Below, piece after piece: positions 12,290-25,238 of a stretch of DNA of 64,000 bases (position 1 is its first letter; each line of letters opens with the position of its first letter). The DNA is from Anaeromyces robustus. Its lineage: Eukaryota > Neocallimastigomycota > Neocallimastigomycetes > Neocallimastigales > Neocallimastigaceae. The translations under genes were made by a program, and so were the position numbers. The notes under the pieces are model-generated. The model did not search any database, was not told the DNA's origin, and was given only the letters and a program-made list of their open reading frames with translations. The stretch is from NCBI GenBank assembly GCA_002104895.1, contig MCFG01000297.1, forward strand, positions 10,001-74,000, given 5' to 3'.

Positions 12290-12883
12290 TTTCGACTATT
12301 AATGTTTTATATTATTTATTTTATATTATTTTATTATTATATTATAATATTATAATAGACTATTTTTCAATAAAACAAAATAGTTTTATTCAATGGTAAT
12401 TATTATTGAAAAATATAAATTTCTAATAAAAAGAAAAAAAAAGAAATAAAAATATATTAAAATTAATATTATTATAAAAAATATGAAATTTCATTATTAA
12501 ATAAATTAAAAAATAATTAATTAAATATATAAATGAATAAATAAATATAAAATAATTAAATATTAATTAAATAATAAATAAATAAATAAATAAATAAAAA
12601 ATATAAAATAAATCAACATTTAATTAAGTATATATTATTAATAAATTATTAATAATTGTATCTTAATAATTAAAAAAATTTTTTTTTTGTTTTTCGCTCA
12701 AAATTACTTTTTATATGAATTTTTTTATTAGTGAAATTAATACATTAATAATATAATGATTCACTCATTTTGAGTATTTAAAATAGTAATATCAATTATT
12801 ATAATTGGTAAAATTCAGTAAAATATTCTTTTTTAAATTAAAATTTTAATAAAACTTTTATAAAAATAAATATCTATCGAAAA
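12290..12883. other. Shared upstream region, PSMA5/RTT109
   Basis: A 594-bp region between two divergent starts. It is A/T-only apart from a slightly more complex patch at about 12690-12800. It probably holds both promoters, but no specific site can be called in this base composition. Confidence 0.5.
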
Positions 12884-13066
12884 ATGAAAGAATCTTTATT
12901 AAATGCAGTGATTAATCTTTATGGACATGCAAATATAGACATATATGTTATACGAAGTAGTCCAAAACAAAAAAATTTATACTCAAAAAAACAATTAAAT
13001 AAAAAAGGAAAAAATAATAGCAATATTTATGATATGAGAAATGTTTTAATATTAGCAGCCACAAAA

Positions 13067-13100
<34 letters not shown>

Positions 13101-14320
13101 CAGAAATAACTATATTTAATGCAGGAATATTTTGTAATGAATACATAAATTTAAATGAAAAAAAAGTTATTCTTTACATATCAAAAATTGATACTTCAGG
13201 TTGGGAAACACTCGAACGACAACCTCTATCACTTATTCGTGCACTTATATTAGGTTATTTAAATTATTATCAAAATTTATATAAAGGCACTGATATGACA
13301 GTAACTCTTCATTTATACACTAGAGCAAAACCAAACTATCTTTTCCCAACTTCAGACGACGCAGATACTACTAATAAACACATTCTTACTGATTCCGAAT
13401 TAATAAATTGGTGGATAAAAACTCTGTCACATTATCCTAAAATTTTCATACCCGAAAGTGGCTATTGGTATTGTCCAACAGGTGAACGTATTGGTCAATT
13501 ACAAACTATAATAAATCAAAATGTTCAAAAAGAAAGTTTGAAGAATCAATTAAAATTAGATACTTCAATTTGCCCTTGGACTTGGGGTTATCCTTTTAAT
13601 AAAAGTGCTTTAGCACTTGAAGTTATACCTCAATTTCCAGATGACCCAAAAAATTCATTAATTCATAGTGAAAAAAGAGCCAATTTAATTCATGAAAAAA
13701 CAACTGTTAGAGAATTTTTTGAATATCTTTCTATAGAAAATTTCTCAGGGAGTGTTTCAGCATGTATAATATTAAATATTTATTCCAATAACACCGATAT
13801 TCATAATAATAATGATAAAAAATCTACTTCAAATTTAAATGAATTGAATCTTAAAGAATTTGAAGCCTTAATGGATGTTATATTATCTCAAAATTATGCA
13901 CTTGAAGAAGATGCTAAAATATCTTCAAAAACACTTCATGATTATTTAAAAAAAATAAATGAAGAAAAGAAAATACTTTATATTAATTATAAATTAAATA
14001 AAAACTTAGATTTAAAAAATGAAGAAAATACTAATGATACATCTCCAACACTAAATAATTTACAAAGTAGTATCAAAAGAAAAAATGTTAACGATCTTCA
14101 AGGTTTAATTAAAAAGAAAAAAACTGAACCCTCTTCACAATCTTCTAATGGAATAAATAATCTTCAAGGTTTAATTAAAAGGAAAAAAAATGAACCCTCC
14201 TCACAATCTTCTAATGGAATAAATAATCTTCAAGGTTTAATTAAAAGGAAAAAAGAAACTTCTCCACAAAAACCAACTAATAATATTAATAATATTCAAG
14301 GACTTATTAAAAGAAAATGA
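12884..14320 (+). CDS. RTT109: Histone H3 acetyltransferase RTT109
   Basis: A single exon of 478 residues. Rtt109 is a fungus-specific acetyltransferase acting with chaperones Asf1 and Vps75 on H3 K56 (and N-terminal lysines) of newly made histones. Conserved blocks appear in order: ISKIDTSGW (98-107; Asp103 aligns with the yeast active-site Asp89), LYTRAKPNYLFP (144-155), KHILTDSELINWW (165-177), and EVIPQFPDDPK (246-256; Lys256 aligns with the autoacetylated yeast Lys290). A 10-residue Asn run at 62-71 interrupts the N-terminal domain. The most unusual part is the tail: the motif LQGLIK followed by basic residues occurs at 405, 427, 449 and 471 (IQGLIKRK), an exact 22-residue period, with a weaker SSIKRK copy near 396. 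Yeast Rtt109 has one short basic tail. There are no introns, unlike most neighbours. Confidence 0.93.
14093..14317 (+). repeat. Coding 66-bp tandem repeat in the RTT109 tail
   Basis: Four copies of a 66-bp unit encode the 22-residue LQGLIKRKK repeat. Copies 2 and 3 are nearly identical at the DNA level, while the outer copies are more diverged. The last copy is truncated by the stop codon straight after the basic motif. Confidence 0.92.
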
Positions 14321-14761
14321 AAAAGTAGATTTTTTTTTTTTTTTTATTACTTAATGAGAATGTTAATAATTACAATAAAATTGAAAATAATATAATATAA
14401 GCAATGATTCTTTATAGTATATAATTATAAAAAATATTTAAATAAATTCAAAAAATTATTTTGTTCTGTATTATCAAAGTAAAAATGGTGTACTGTATAT
14501 AAAAATGCTCAATGTATTAAAATAATATTTGAATATATAATATTCTTTATTTTTAATTTATTTATTTATTTATTTATTTATTTTGAATTGTTTAATTTTG
14601 TTTATTAAATATTTTTAAGATTTGTTTATTATTTTAATTTTATTAATTCAATTTGAAATATGCTTTTTATTTCTTTTTTATTGTTATTATAAATGTTGTA
14701 ATTGTTATTATTATCTTCTATGATTATACTGAAAAATATTTTAAATATTTCAAATATATTT
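14321..14761. other. A/T spacer between convergent genes
   Basis: A 441-bp spacer between the stops of RTT109 and the JTB-like gene. It holds a TTTA tract (about 14561-14583). Nothing else is seen. Confidence 0.6.
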
Positions 14762-15675
14762 TTATTTTCCTATTAATCTTAATATATTTAAATATTGTTT
14801 TTTCAAATTTGTTTTTTTTCTATATAACGTTATTATAAATGATATTATTCCCATTATCAATGTCCATACCTTTAAATTATTTAAAAATAAATATGTATTA
14901 AATCAGAAATTATGTAAATTATAAAACAATAAAATGAATACTAATGTGAATATAATACATAATAAATAAATATATATATAAATATAAATAAAAGTAAAAA
15001 AAAAAAAAAAAAAAGTATGCTTACTTGAAATTTTATAAAATTCTTAATATCTTTTTTATGTTTTTGATGAAAACATCCTCTATATTTTGGTAAATCGCTC
15101 TCTTTAAAATTTTTTTCATTCGGAGAAACAATAATATCTTCAGAATTAAGTTTGAAATCCTCAATATTTTCATCATTTTTCAAATAAACTTCTTCTAACG
15201 ACCATTGAACTAATTGTTTATAACCACTATCTCTACAATAAGAAAATTCTTTTTGCTATAATATATATATATAAATGTTAAAATTTCTATAAATATGAAA
15301 AAACTATGATTTTTATTATTATTCTTTTTACGTTCATTATTAATTGATATAATTTAAATTTATATACTAACAAAATCCTCTTTTTCACAACGAATGCATT
15401 CTCCAATTGGAAAAGAATGAAAAACTTTATATTTATCTTTTGAATCATTATTACTTTTTTTTATAATAATTTTGGAAAACTCATTTTTGATACTATGTGC
15501 TTGGGTACTATAAGAAAAACAATAACATTATAACAAGGAATATTAATATATTTTTTTAAATTTAAATAGATACTTAACTATAATAAGAAAATAAGTAGAA
15601 ATTTACTTACTTTAAAAAAAGAAATGTAACTATATACAATAAAAAAAATATAATATTATATTTATTTAATATCAT
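14762..15675 (-). CDS. JTB-like type I membrane protein
   Basis: Four exons, 15675-15611, 15507-15372, 15255-15025 and 14869-14762, give 179 residues. A signal peptide (1 to about 24, core NIIFFLLYIVTFLFL) is followed by a luminal domain with GECIRC (Cys59, Cys62), SYCRDSGYKQ (Cys74) and YRGC (Cys128). Then come KNFIKFQ, one transmembrane helix (145-160, VWTLIMGIISFIITLY) and a basic tail. This order matches JTB (jumping translocation breakpoint) proteins, whose human member has CTPC, a CGSTGY segment, FKSC, FWKFE, one helix and a basic tail. An Asp/Glu-rich insert (about 90-122) lengthens the ectodomain. The function of JTB is poorly known. The last exon was chosen because it supplies a helix and tail of the expected type in phase 0; reading through the donor at 15024 would give a poly-Phe helix instead. 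Confidence 0.7.
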
Positions 15676-16414
15676 TTTCCTTCTATTAAGCTTTTTTTTT
15701 TTTTTTTCTTCTTTTTTAATTTTATAAATTATAAAATTTTTTTATTTTAATCCTTATTATATACATTAATAATAAATAAAAAATAATCAATAAATACATT
15801 TTTTTTATAATTAATATTACATTATTAAATTATATTATTAATTATTATTTAATGTTATAAGTATATTATTTATTATTATTGTTATTATTATTACCATTTT
15901 ATTTTTATGTATTATACATTATTTTATGTAAAATCATGTATTCACATGATATTTTATTTATTATTTTCAACTGACAATAATTTTAAATATCTTTGGAGAT
16001 GTTTTAATTTTTATATATATTAAATATATAAAATATTAAAAAAAAATAAAAAAATTATAAATTTGATGTGGCTTGAATTTTAATAAATGAAATATCATGA
16101 AAATTAATTTTTTAAAATTTAAATCAATAAGTAATATTATATAATAATAAAATAATGTAAATATATATATATATATAATTAATTTAATTTATATGAAACC
16201 AAATTCTTTTTTTTTCTATTTTTTTTTTCTTTTTTTTATTTGCTTTCTTTTTTTTTTTATTTTTTTTGTGTATCATTGAAAGTAGAAACATTTAAATAAT
16301 ATAGACATAAAAAGTTTTATTGAAAACTATATTTGTATTCTCCTTTTTTTTTTTTTTTTTTTTGAAGTATGCTTATTTAATTAAAATTTACTAAATAGTT
16401 AATTATTTAGTATC

Positions 16415-16449
<35 letters not shown>

Positions 16450-17209
16450 GAAAGATAAAAAAAAGGAGAAAAAAATAAAGAAAATAAAAAAAATAAAAAT
16501 AGTGAATTTATATATATATATAATAATAATAAAATAATATAATAATACTATCATATAGAGTAAACTTGCAAATAATAGGAAAAAAAAAGTATATTCTCTA
16601 TCTAAAAATTTCACAATATATTTTTAACATTCCTATATTATAATCCAATATTATCTTTTATCAAATATAAAACCTTAAATCAATAAAGAAAATAAATTTT
16701 ATTTCATAAAAAAAAAGAATAAATAATATCGAATATCATATATTATAATTACATAAATTATAACCGTAAGTTTTTAAATAGATTAATAATATGAATAAAT
16801 TATAATTATTATAATTATTTTTAAAATATCTATGCTAATAATGTAATTTTTATATTAATAATATAATGTTAATGTTTACCTTTTCTTAATAAATTTCAAT
16901 TAATCATTTAATAAAGGCATAATTATATATAATTTATAATTTTCAAAAAGCAATATATTTTTAAAAAACATTAATAACAATAGTACAACAATAAAAAATA
17001 AAACAGAAATTATAAAAGGAAAACAAGAACAATAAGAATTAAATATATAAAAGGAAAACAAGAACTATAAGAATTAATTATATATAAAAGGAAAACAAGA
17101 ACAATAAGAATTAAATATATAAAAGGAATACAAGAACAATAAGAATTAAAAATATAAAAAGAAAAACAAAAACAATAAAAATTAAAAATAAATAATATTA
17201 ATAAATACA
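15676..17209. other. 1.5-kb spacer between divergent genes
   Basis: A/T-only sequence with poly-T tracts (16207-16270, 16342-16363), a 29-bp A run (about 16420-16448) and the minisatellite at 17011-17190 next to the TBC start. No gene is seen. Confidence 0.65.
17011..17190. repeat. Minisatellite, about 35 bp x5
   Basis: Five units share AAAAGGAAAACAAGAACAAT and AAGAATTAA, and the fifth is diverged. The array ends about 20 bp before the TBC-domain gene ATG (17210), so it must lie in its promoter or 5' UTR. Confidence 0.85.
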
Positions 17210-19232
17210 ATGAGTGAATACCAAAAAAAATATCTTTGGAGAGGACGTTCTCCACAGATGACAACAGGGTAAAATAGAGAAATAAAATAATAATAAATAT
17301 TTTTAACAGCCAAAATAAAAGTCTAATTCAACTTTATCCTTTATTTTATTTACTTTTTATATTTTTAATAAATTTATGCATAATAAATTTTCATATAGTA
17401 AACGTTTATCATTCTCAAGACAACAACAATTATTGGATGAGCATGGTCTTCCAAAAGTACAATTAGATGAGCATGGTCTTCCATATACTAAGTCTCAATT
17501 AAATGAACATGGACTTCCAGCTGATAAGTAAATATCCTAAAATAAAAAAAACAAGCAACAAAAGAATTTTTCTTCTTAGAATTATATATAAATATTAATA
17601 TTAATTAAAAATATATATATATTTAATATGTGGATTTTAATATAATAATTATTTTTCAATACTCTAAATATTTATATATTTACGATGAAATTATTACTTT
17701 CAAAATAATTCAAATTACATAATGTAAATAATTACAATATAATTTTTTAATAATAATTTAGTTATTCTCCAACAAGCAATTCACCTCACTTAAGTACAGC
17801 TTCTCAACAGCAATTTAAAGATTATTTAAGTGCTACAGATTCTGATTGGAATGACGATCTTGACGAATTTGATCCTAATGATATTGAAAAATTAAAAAGA
17901 AATACAGCTTCTTCATTAGCACCACTTGATATACCGTTAATGTCTTATGGTAGTAACAATAATAACAATACCCCAACTGAAACTTCGAAAAGTAATAGTA
18001 AGCATTTCTTTGTTTAAAAAAATAATAATTCAATATTAAAAAATAATATAAATAAAAAAAAATAAATGATAATATTAATAATAAATAATAAATACATAAT
18101 ATATATAATACATTAATAATTATTAAAAAAATAAAATAATAGAAAAAACTATTGATGAAAAAACGGCTTCTGAAATTGCCAGAATTAATAATGATATTAT
18201 ACGCTTTAAAAAATTCGAATCATTACTAAAAGAACCAAATGTTGATATAGGTATATCTATTGTCTATATTATATGTAATAAATATATGTATATGTTTAAT
18301 AAAATTAAAATATACCATTATTAATAATTAATTATATTTAAATATACATTTCTTTTTTTTTATTAGAACAATTAAAAAAGTTATCTTGGTCGGGTATACC
18401 TGAAGAATATAGGCCAGAAGCATGGCAAATACTTATAGTATTTATCAAATTTATTATGAAATATTACTAGTTATTAGAAAATATATATATAATATTTTAA
18501 TATTAAAAAAATAATATAATACATAATACATATTTTTATAAATAAAAAGGGATATTTACCATGTAATTCTGATAAAAGAGAAGCTATATTAAAAGAAAAA
18601 AGGAAAGAATACAATGAAATAATTTCAGAAACGTTTAAAAATGGAATATCAGGATTAAATCAATCAATATATCATCAAGTAAATAAAATATATTTTATTT
18701 AATTTTTAATTTACAAAAAATTTACAAAATAAATAAATAATAAAAAAAAAAACTATTATTAATAAATATTGATTTTTAAATATATATATTTATTTTTATT
18801 TTAAAACTTCAAAATAATTAATAATAATTAATAATAATCAATAATTAATAATAAAAGATTCATATTGATGTACCAAGAACAAATCCAGATTTATCATTAT
18901 ACCAAAATCCAATTATTCAAGAAGTAAATATTTAAATATTATATAATTTATAATCATATATATATAATATATAATATATAATATATAAATTCTAATAATA
19001 TATATATCATAAATAATTAATTATTGATCAATATATTTATATATATTTATTATAAATTTATTTTACATAATGTATAGTCCTTAGAAAAGATATTATATTG
19101 TTGGGCAATACGGCATCCAAAAAGTGGTTATGTTCAAGGAATTAACGATTTAATTACACCGTTCTATCATGTATTTTTATCAAAATATATACGTAAGTCT
19201 AATATATATTTTTATTTTTATTTCAATTTTTA

Positions 19233-19263
<31 letters not shown>

Positions 19264-20395
19264 TTAATTTATTATATAATAATTCATTTTATATATATAA
19301 TAATCTATAATAATCTATAATAATCACTAATTTATATATATTATTTATTATTGTTTTTTATATAATATTTTATTTCATATCAATTTAATTAATATTAATA
19401 ATAATAGCTTTAAAACGTATAAATAAATTTGATTTTGAATCTTTTCCAAAAGAACAATTAAATCTGGTTGAAGCTGATTCTTTTTGGTGTTTGACAATTT
19501 TACTAGATGGCATTCAAGTAATTATTATATTAATAAATAGCGTTTTAAGTTAATAATAATGATATACTTATTAATATATTATATTTATTTATTAATTTAA
19601 AAATAATATATATCAATTTAAAGGACAATTATATACATGCTCAGCCAGGTATTGTTCGTCAAGTAGCAAAAATGAATGAACTAACAAATCGTATTGATGG
19701 TAATTTATCATATATAATTTACATATATAATCTATATATATATATATACTAATTATAATAAATAAATAATATAAATATTCCAAAAAAAAAAATTTTTTTT
19801 TAATACATATATACATACATATAAATATAAATAGAACCATTATATAATCATTTAAAAGAAGAAAATGTAAACTTTTTACAATTTGCATTTAGATGGATGA
19901 ACTGTTTACTTATGCGTGAAATTTCATTACAAAATATTATAAGAATGTGGGATACCTATCTTGTAAGTTTAAAAAAATAATATAATAAAATTATATATAT
20001 ATATATATATATTTTTTTGTTTTGTTTTTTGTTTTTTTGTTTTTTTGTTTTTTTGTTTTTTTTTTTTTTTTTTTTTGTTTTTTTTTTTTGTTTTTTGTTT
20101 TGAAAATCGAATTCTTATATATATACAATTTTAAAAAATTATAAAATAGTGCGAAACCAATGGTTTTTCAGAATTCCATACTTATGTTTGTGCAGCATTA
20201 TTAGTTAAATGGTCAAAAGAATTAAAAACTAAAGAATTTCAAGATATTGTAATATTTTTACAGCATATACCTACTAAAGATTGGACTGATAAAGATATTG
20301 AACTTCTTTTATCCGAAGCTTATATGTATAAAAGTTTATTCCATGGTTCACCAAATCATTTAAATCATATAACATCCACAAAAATTGAAATATAG
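17210..20395 (+). CDS. TBC1D22/Gyp1-type Rab GTPase-activating protein
   Basis: Twelve exons: 17210-17268, 17399-17527, 17762-17997, 18143-18250, 18367-18437, 18550-18678, 18858-18923, 19078-19192, 19408-19517, 19624-19699, 19835-19962, 20150-20395. They give 490 residues; human TBC1D22A is about 517. The TBC domain starts near WSGIPEEYRP (about 185-194) and runs to the C-terminus. Both catalytic fingers are present: Arg251 in IHIDVPRT and Gln286 in SGYVQGIND, so GAP activity is expected, as in yeast Gyp1 acting on Golgi Rabs. Later conserved blocks are LQFAFRWMNCLLMRE, MWDTYL, FHTYVCAALLVKW and LLLSEAYMYKS. The N-terminal 60 residues carry three copies of QLxEHGLP (30-38, 41-48, 53-60). An acidic, low-complexity linker follows. 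Introns are 70-265 bp, and intron 11 holds a T/G homopolymer-like tract. Confidence 0.95.
20011..20102. repeat. T-rich tract with periodic G in an intron
   Basis: TTTTTTG-type repeats and T runs inside intron 11 of the TBC gene, immediately upstream of the last exon's acceptor region. Confidence 0.85.
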
Positions 20396-20580
20396 TAGAT
20401 ATATGCATATATTACATATATTATATAAGAAATAAATAAATAAGTAAATAAAAAAATTAAAAAAAAAAAAATTAAATATATATATATATATAAATAATAA
20501 ATAAATAAATAAATAAATAAATAAAATATATATATAGATAGATAGATAATTAATTAATTAAATATTTAAAAAAAATATAA

Positions 20581-20615
<35 letters not shown>

Positions 20616-22022
20616 ATTAAAAAATAAAAAAAAAAAATGAAAAATAAAAAAAAAAAGAAAAAGAAAATTATATATAACTGGTAGTAATAAATATTTAATG
20701 ATTAAAATAGAAATATATAATTTAATATATAAAATTAATTTTGATTATTGAATTTTTTTTTTTTTTCTTTTTAATAAATATTAATAATTAATATAATTAA
20801 CATTAAATAAAATAAAATAAAATAAAATAAAATAAAATAAAATAAAATAAAATAAAATAAAATAAAATAAAGAAAAAATATTATATTAAAAATAATAAAC
20901 ACAATATATAATTATAAAATAAATAAATAACAATTATTCTTTTTATAATAAAATTTTAATATTTTATATATATAATATATAATAGATATAATTTTATCTT
21001 TATTTTATTATCTTCTTTTTTTTCTTCTTCAATATTTTGCTTTTATTTAAAATCAATTACTATTTCTAATAACTATCTAATAACTACAAAAAAATTTTTG
21101 TTTATAATTTTTTTTTTTAATATATATTTATATAATACAAAAAACCAAATGTATTAAATATGAAAATTTCTTTTACCTTTTCTTTTTTCTTTTTTTTTTT
21201 TTATTTAAAAGAACTTATACAGAATTTTTGAATGAATACTTTATAAAAATATTCATTATTCAAACAGTTATAGAAATACTATGATGTAATAAGTATTTAT
21301 TAATATAAATTTAATAATCTAAATAATGTTTCTTTTTTTCCTGTTTATTATTATAATACATAAAAATATTCTTCTTATTACAATATTCTAACCCTATATA
21401 AATATCAAATACCCTTTTAAGAAATTGTAAACAACAAAAAATTCAATTTAAAGGATAATTGTTAAAACTTTTAAGTTGATTGAATTCTTTGTTAACAGTT
21501 ATCTTTTATATTTTTTTATATAATTATTTATATAAAAAAATTAATACAAAAAATATGATATAAATTAATTACTCTTTATTTTTTTTTTTTTTTTCTTTTT
21601 TTTTTTTTTTTTATTTATGTTTATATTTTATTTTTATATTATATATTTGCTAATTGCTTTTTTATTATTTTATTATTATTTTTGTTTATTATTTTTTTTT
21701 AATATATATTATTTAGAAAACTAGTTTATATAAATTATTGAAATAAAATTAAAAAATATATATTAAACATTTTAAAATTAATATATATAGAATTTTATTT
21801 AATTTGTAAACATGATGAAACATGATATAAAAATTGAATAAAGAATTAATAAAAGAAGTTTTTTTTTTTTATTTTTTTTTTTAAAAAAGTTAATATGTGA
21901 AAAAATTCTATTACAAATGTTATTTATTACTATTTATTATACTATTTTTTATTTTTTAATTTTTATTATATTTTAATAACGTAATTAATGATTTAAATTT
22001 ATTTTTCTTATTACTACTTTAT
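20396..22022. other. 1.6-kb spacer between convergent genes
   Basis: The spacer holds AAAT tracts (20497-20525, 20578-20615), a clean AAAAT array (20808-20870) and several poly-T runs (about 21580-21612). No gene is seen. Confidence 0.65.
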
Positions 22023-23018
22023 TTATTTGGTTTTCTTTGACTTTGATTTTTTAGTCTTTTCTTCTTCTTCTATTAATTCTCTAGCAACTCTATCTGCTTC
22101 TGCCTTACGACGCTTAAGTTCTTCTTCTGGACTTAATTTTGGTGATGGTCTAGATGAAGCTGGTGAATTCTTTTGACTTCTTTGAGCTTGAGCTTGTTGT
22201 TGACGAATATAACTGTAGAAATGTCATTATATTTCGTTTTTTAAAAAATTATTATTATTTTTTTTTTTTTTCATAAAAAAAATATATAAAAGAAATATTA
22301 TATAAAAGATATAATTAATAATATATTATATTTTAATATTTATTTGTAAAAAAAAAAAAAAAATTATATAAATATTTTTATTTATTTAATTATTCTTATG
22401 AATTTTATAACATATTAATGATTAAAAAAAATATTAATATATTATATATGAAACATACGCCATGAGCTGAGCAGATTCTTGTAAAATAGTTTTGGACCAG
22501 CCATCCTTATAGCATTCTGCTTCTGCTTGAATATCTTGAAGTTTGTTTTCGGTTTCTTCTTCAGCTAAGTTAAGTTGTTTTAATTGATTTTCTCCAACAA
22601 TACCGTCTCTAACTAATTGGTTTAAGGATGGTTTTTCTTTTTGAATATCCCACATACGAGAAATAGTAGCCATAGCTCTTTTAACAAGTGCTGAAGTTAA
22701 AATCTTAGTATTTTGTTGAGTAGCTTCTTCATTACCATATTGTTCAACTAAAGCGAAATATTGTTCTTCTTCTGGAATAGTTGGAAACCATTCTTTATCT
22801 ATTATTATTATTATTAAAAGTATAAAAATTATAATATAATTTTATATTATTAATATTATAAATAATATATTTTTTTAATTTATAATATTTATTATTAATT
22901 TATAATATTTATAATTTAATAATTTACCTAATTTAACAGTTTTTCTTGAATTATTCCATTTTGCAAAGAAGACAAATATGCAAAGAAAAGCAATTAAGTA
23001 AAACACAACTAATATCAT
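22023..23018 (-). CDS. SEC66: Sec66/Sec71-like ER translocon subunit
   Basis: Three exons, 23018-22928, 22798-22459 and 22212-22023, give 206 residues. Sec66 is part of the Sec62/63 complex that drives post-translational import into the ER. One N-terminal membrane segment (residues 2-20, ILVVFYLIAFLCIFVFFAK) is followed by a cytosolic helical domain. Recognisable family features are KEWFPTIPEEEQYF, ILTSALVKRAMATISRMWDI (matching the KAALLRRA..I region), VRDGIVGENQL (matching the KGSVGDDLW region) and AECYKDGWSKTILQESAQLM (matching PGW..). The C-terminal 60 residues are Gln/Ala- then Lys/Glu-rich and end in KKSKSKKTK. The assignment rests on domain pattern and length rather than on one diagnostic motif. 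Confidence 0.85.
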
Positions 23019-25238
23019 TTTTGCTAATAATAATTATAAAATTTATAAATTTTTAATAATAATAATAATAATAATAACAATAATAATAATAAATAAAAAA
23101 AGATTAGTTCATTAATAACAATAATAATAACAATAATAATAACGATATATATAAGAGATGAGTTCATTATATAATAATTATTTAATATATATTTATTAAT
23201 ATTTAAGTAATCTATATTAATTTTAAATTCTATAATATATATTAAAATTTCATCTTTTTTATCATATTTTTATTGATATTCTTATTTATTTCAATCTATT
23301 ATATAGTCATATATATATTAATAAATGACTTTATTATTCATATAAATATATATATATTTATTTTATGTTAATCTATTTTTTCTTTTTTTATTTTATTCTT
23401 TTTTTACTTTAATTGTTATTTTCATATATTTTCTTTCATTTTTATTTTTACTCGTTTTATAGAAACAAAGTACATCTTTTTTTTCTATTTATTATATTAC
23501 TCCTGAAAATTTATTCTTTATAATTTGTTTTCTTTCCTTTTTTTTTCTTCTCTTTTTTTGTTATTTTTTTTTAATTCCTTAAATATATTACATAATCTTA
23601 TTTTATGTAAATTAATTTTTCTATGAATACATTTTTTAGCTATTACTTTATTTTTACTTTCTTTTTATTTTATATTTTATTTCTTTTATTTATATTTTAT
23701 TTATTTAAATTTAAATTAAATTTTCTTGGGTTCAATTAGTTAATAATTAAAAAAATTATATATATTTACTTTATTATTATTAAATTTCTTTTTTATTTAT
23801 TTTATTTTATAATAATAGAAATAATAAATAAATAAATTAATAATTTATTTTTATTTTTTTTTTTATTTTTTTGTTTTTAACTATTATAAAAAGAAAAAAA
23901 GAAGAAAAAAATTTTTTTCTTTTTATATTTTTTTTATATATATCAAAACAAAAATACAAAAAACTGATTTATTACATAATATAATAAATCATAAATAATA
24001 AAGTATTGAAATATTAATATTTTGTATTAATAAAAGAAATAATTATTAATTTTATTATAGAATAAACTTGTTATATTTTTTAACATAATAAATAATAAAT
24101 AATCAATATTAAATATTAACAATATATAAAAAAACATTATTAAATAAACTTTTTTTTTTTTAATATATTTATTTAAAATAAATGAAAAATTTATATCAAT
24201 GTTCATTATTATTGATTAAACCAAATCATACTAAGAATTATCCAAAAAACTATATTATTTATAATAATTTATAATAATTAATTATTAATTATTGTTTTTT
24301 TTTTATATATCTTTTTTATGTATACCTTTAATGATTATGATTCATATATATATTTAATTTTTTCAATTCCAATAATATTCAATTAATATTTATTATATAT
24401 AAAAAAACTTGATTTGTCTTTTTATATTAGTTTTAATATAAGTATAAATGATTTAATAATTCCTTTTACCTATTCCAAAAAGTTGAAGCTCAATACTATT
24501 ATTTTAGATTTATAATGTATTTAAAAAACTTTATTTATAATTTTTATTGAGATAGGTATTCTTTTTTTTAATAATGAATTTCTTATAATTTTAAAATTTA
24601 ACAACTATAAATATGGAAGTTTTTATTCTATCTTTTTTTTTTTTTTTTTTTTTATTTTTTAATTATTAAAGTTATTTTTTATTCTATTTTTTTTCTACTT
24701 TAATAAGTAGGTATTAGACTATTTTCTGGCACAACTAAAAAACTTGCAAAAAAAATTTCATTTCAATGTTTGTTGTATTTATTATATATTTATTATATAA
24801 TAAAATTAAATAATTAAATTAATATATATTTTCTTTTTTGATATATAATTGAATAAATAATGTTACATTAAATTTGATCTATATTTGCCAATCACTTTAC
24901 TACACTTCATTGATATTCCAATATTAATTTAATTTTTTATACAACATATTTTTATTTATAAATTTTATTTTATATATATCTTATTTTATATAAAACGTAC
25001 AATTTAAATAAATTAATGTACATTTTCCCATAATATTATTCATTTTTTTGTATTAATAAAAAATACTATTTGATATATAATTTATATTAAATATAATTAT
25101 TAAATTTTATTAATAAATTTACTTAGCATTAAAACAGTAAATTAAAAATATAACATATTATTTTTATAAAATATAGTTTTTTTTTTTTTTTTTAAGAAAC
25201 ATCTTAAGGTTTAATACAATTATAAAATATAAATAAAA
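23019..25238. other. 2.2-kb spacer between divergent genes
   Basis: Pure A/T spacer with TAA/TTA tracts (about 23055-23090), poly-T runs (about 23855-23880, 24632-24660) and no open coding stretch. Confidence 0.65.

Noticed and set aside
14941-15024. Poly-Phe C-terminus for the JTB-like protein by intron read-through
   Set aside because: A GTAAGC donor and an in-phase downstream exon give a better helix and basic tail; read-through is kept only as an alternative.
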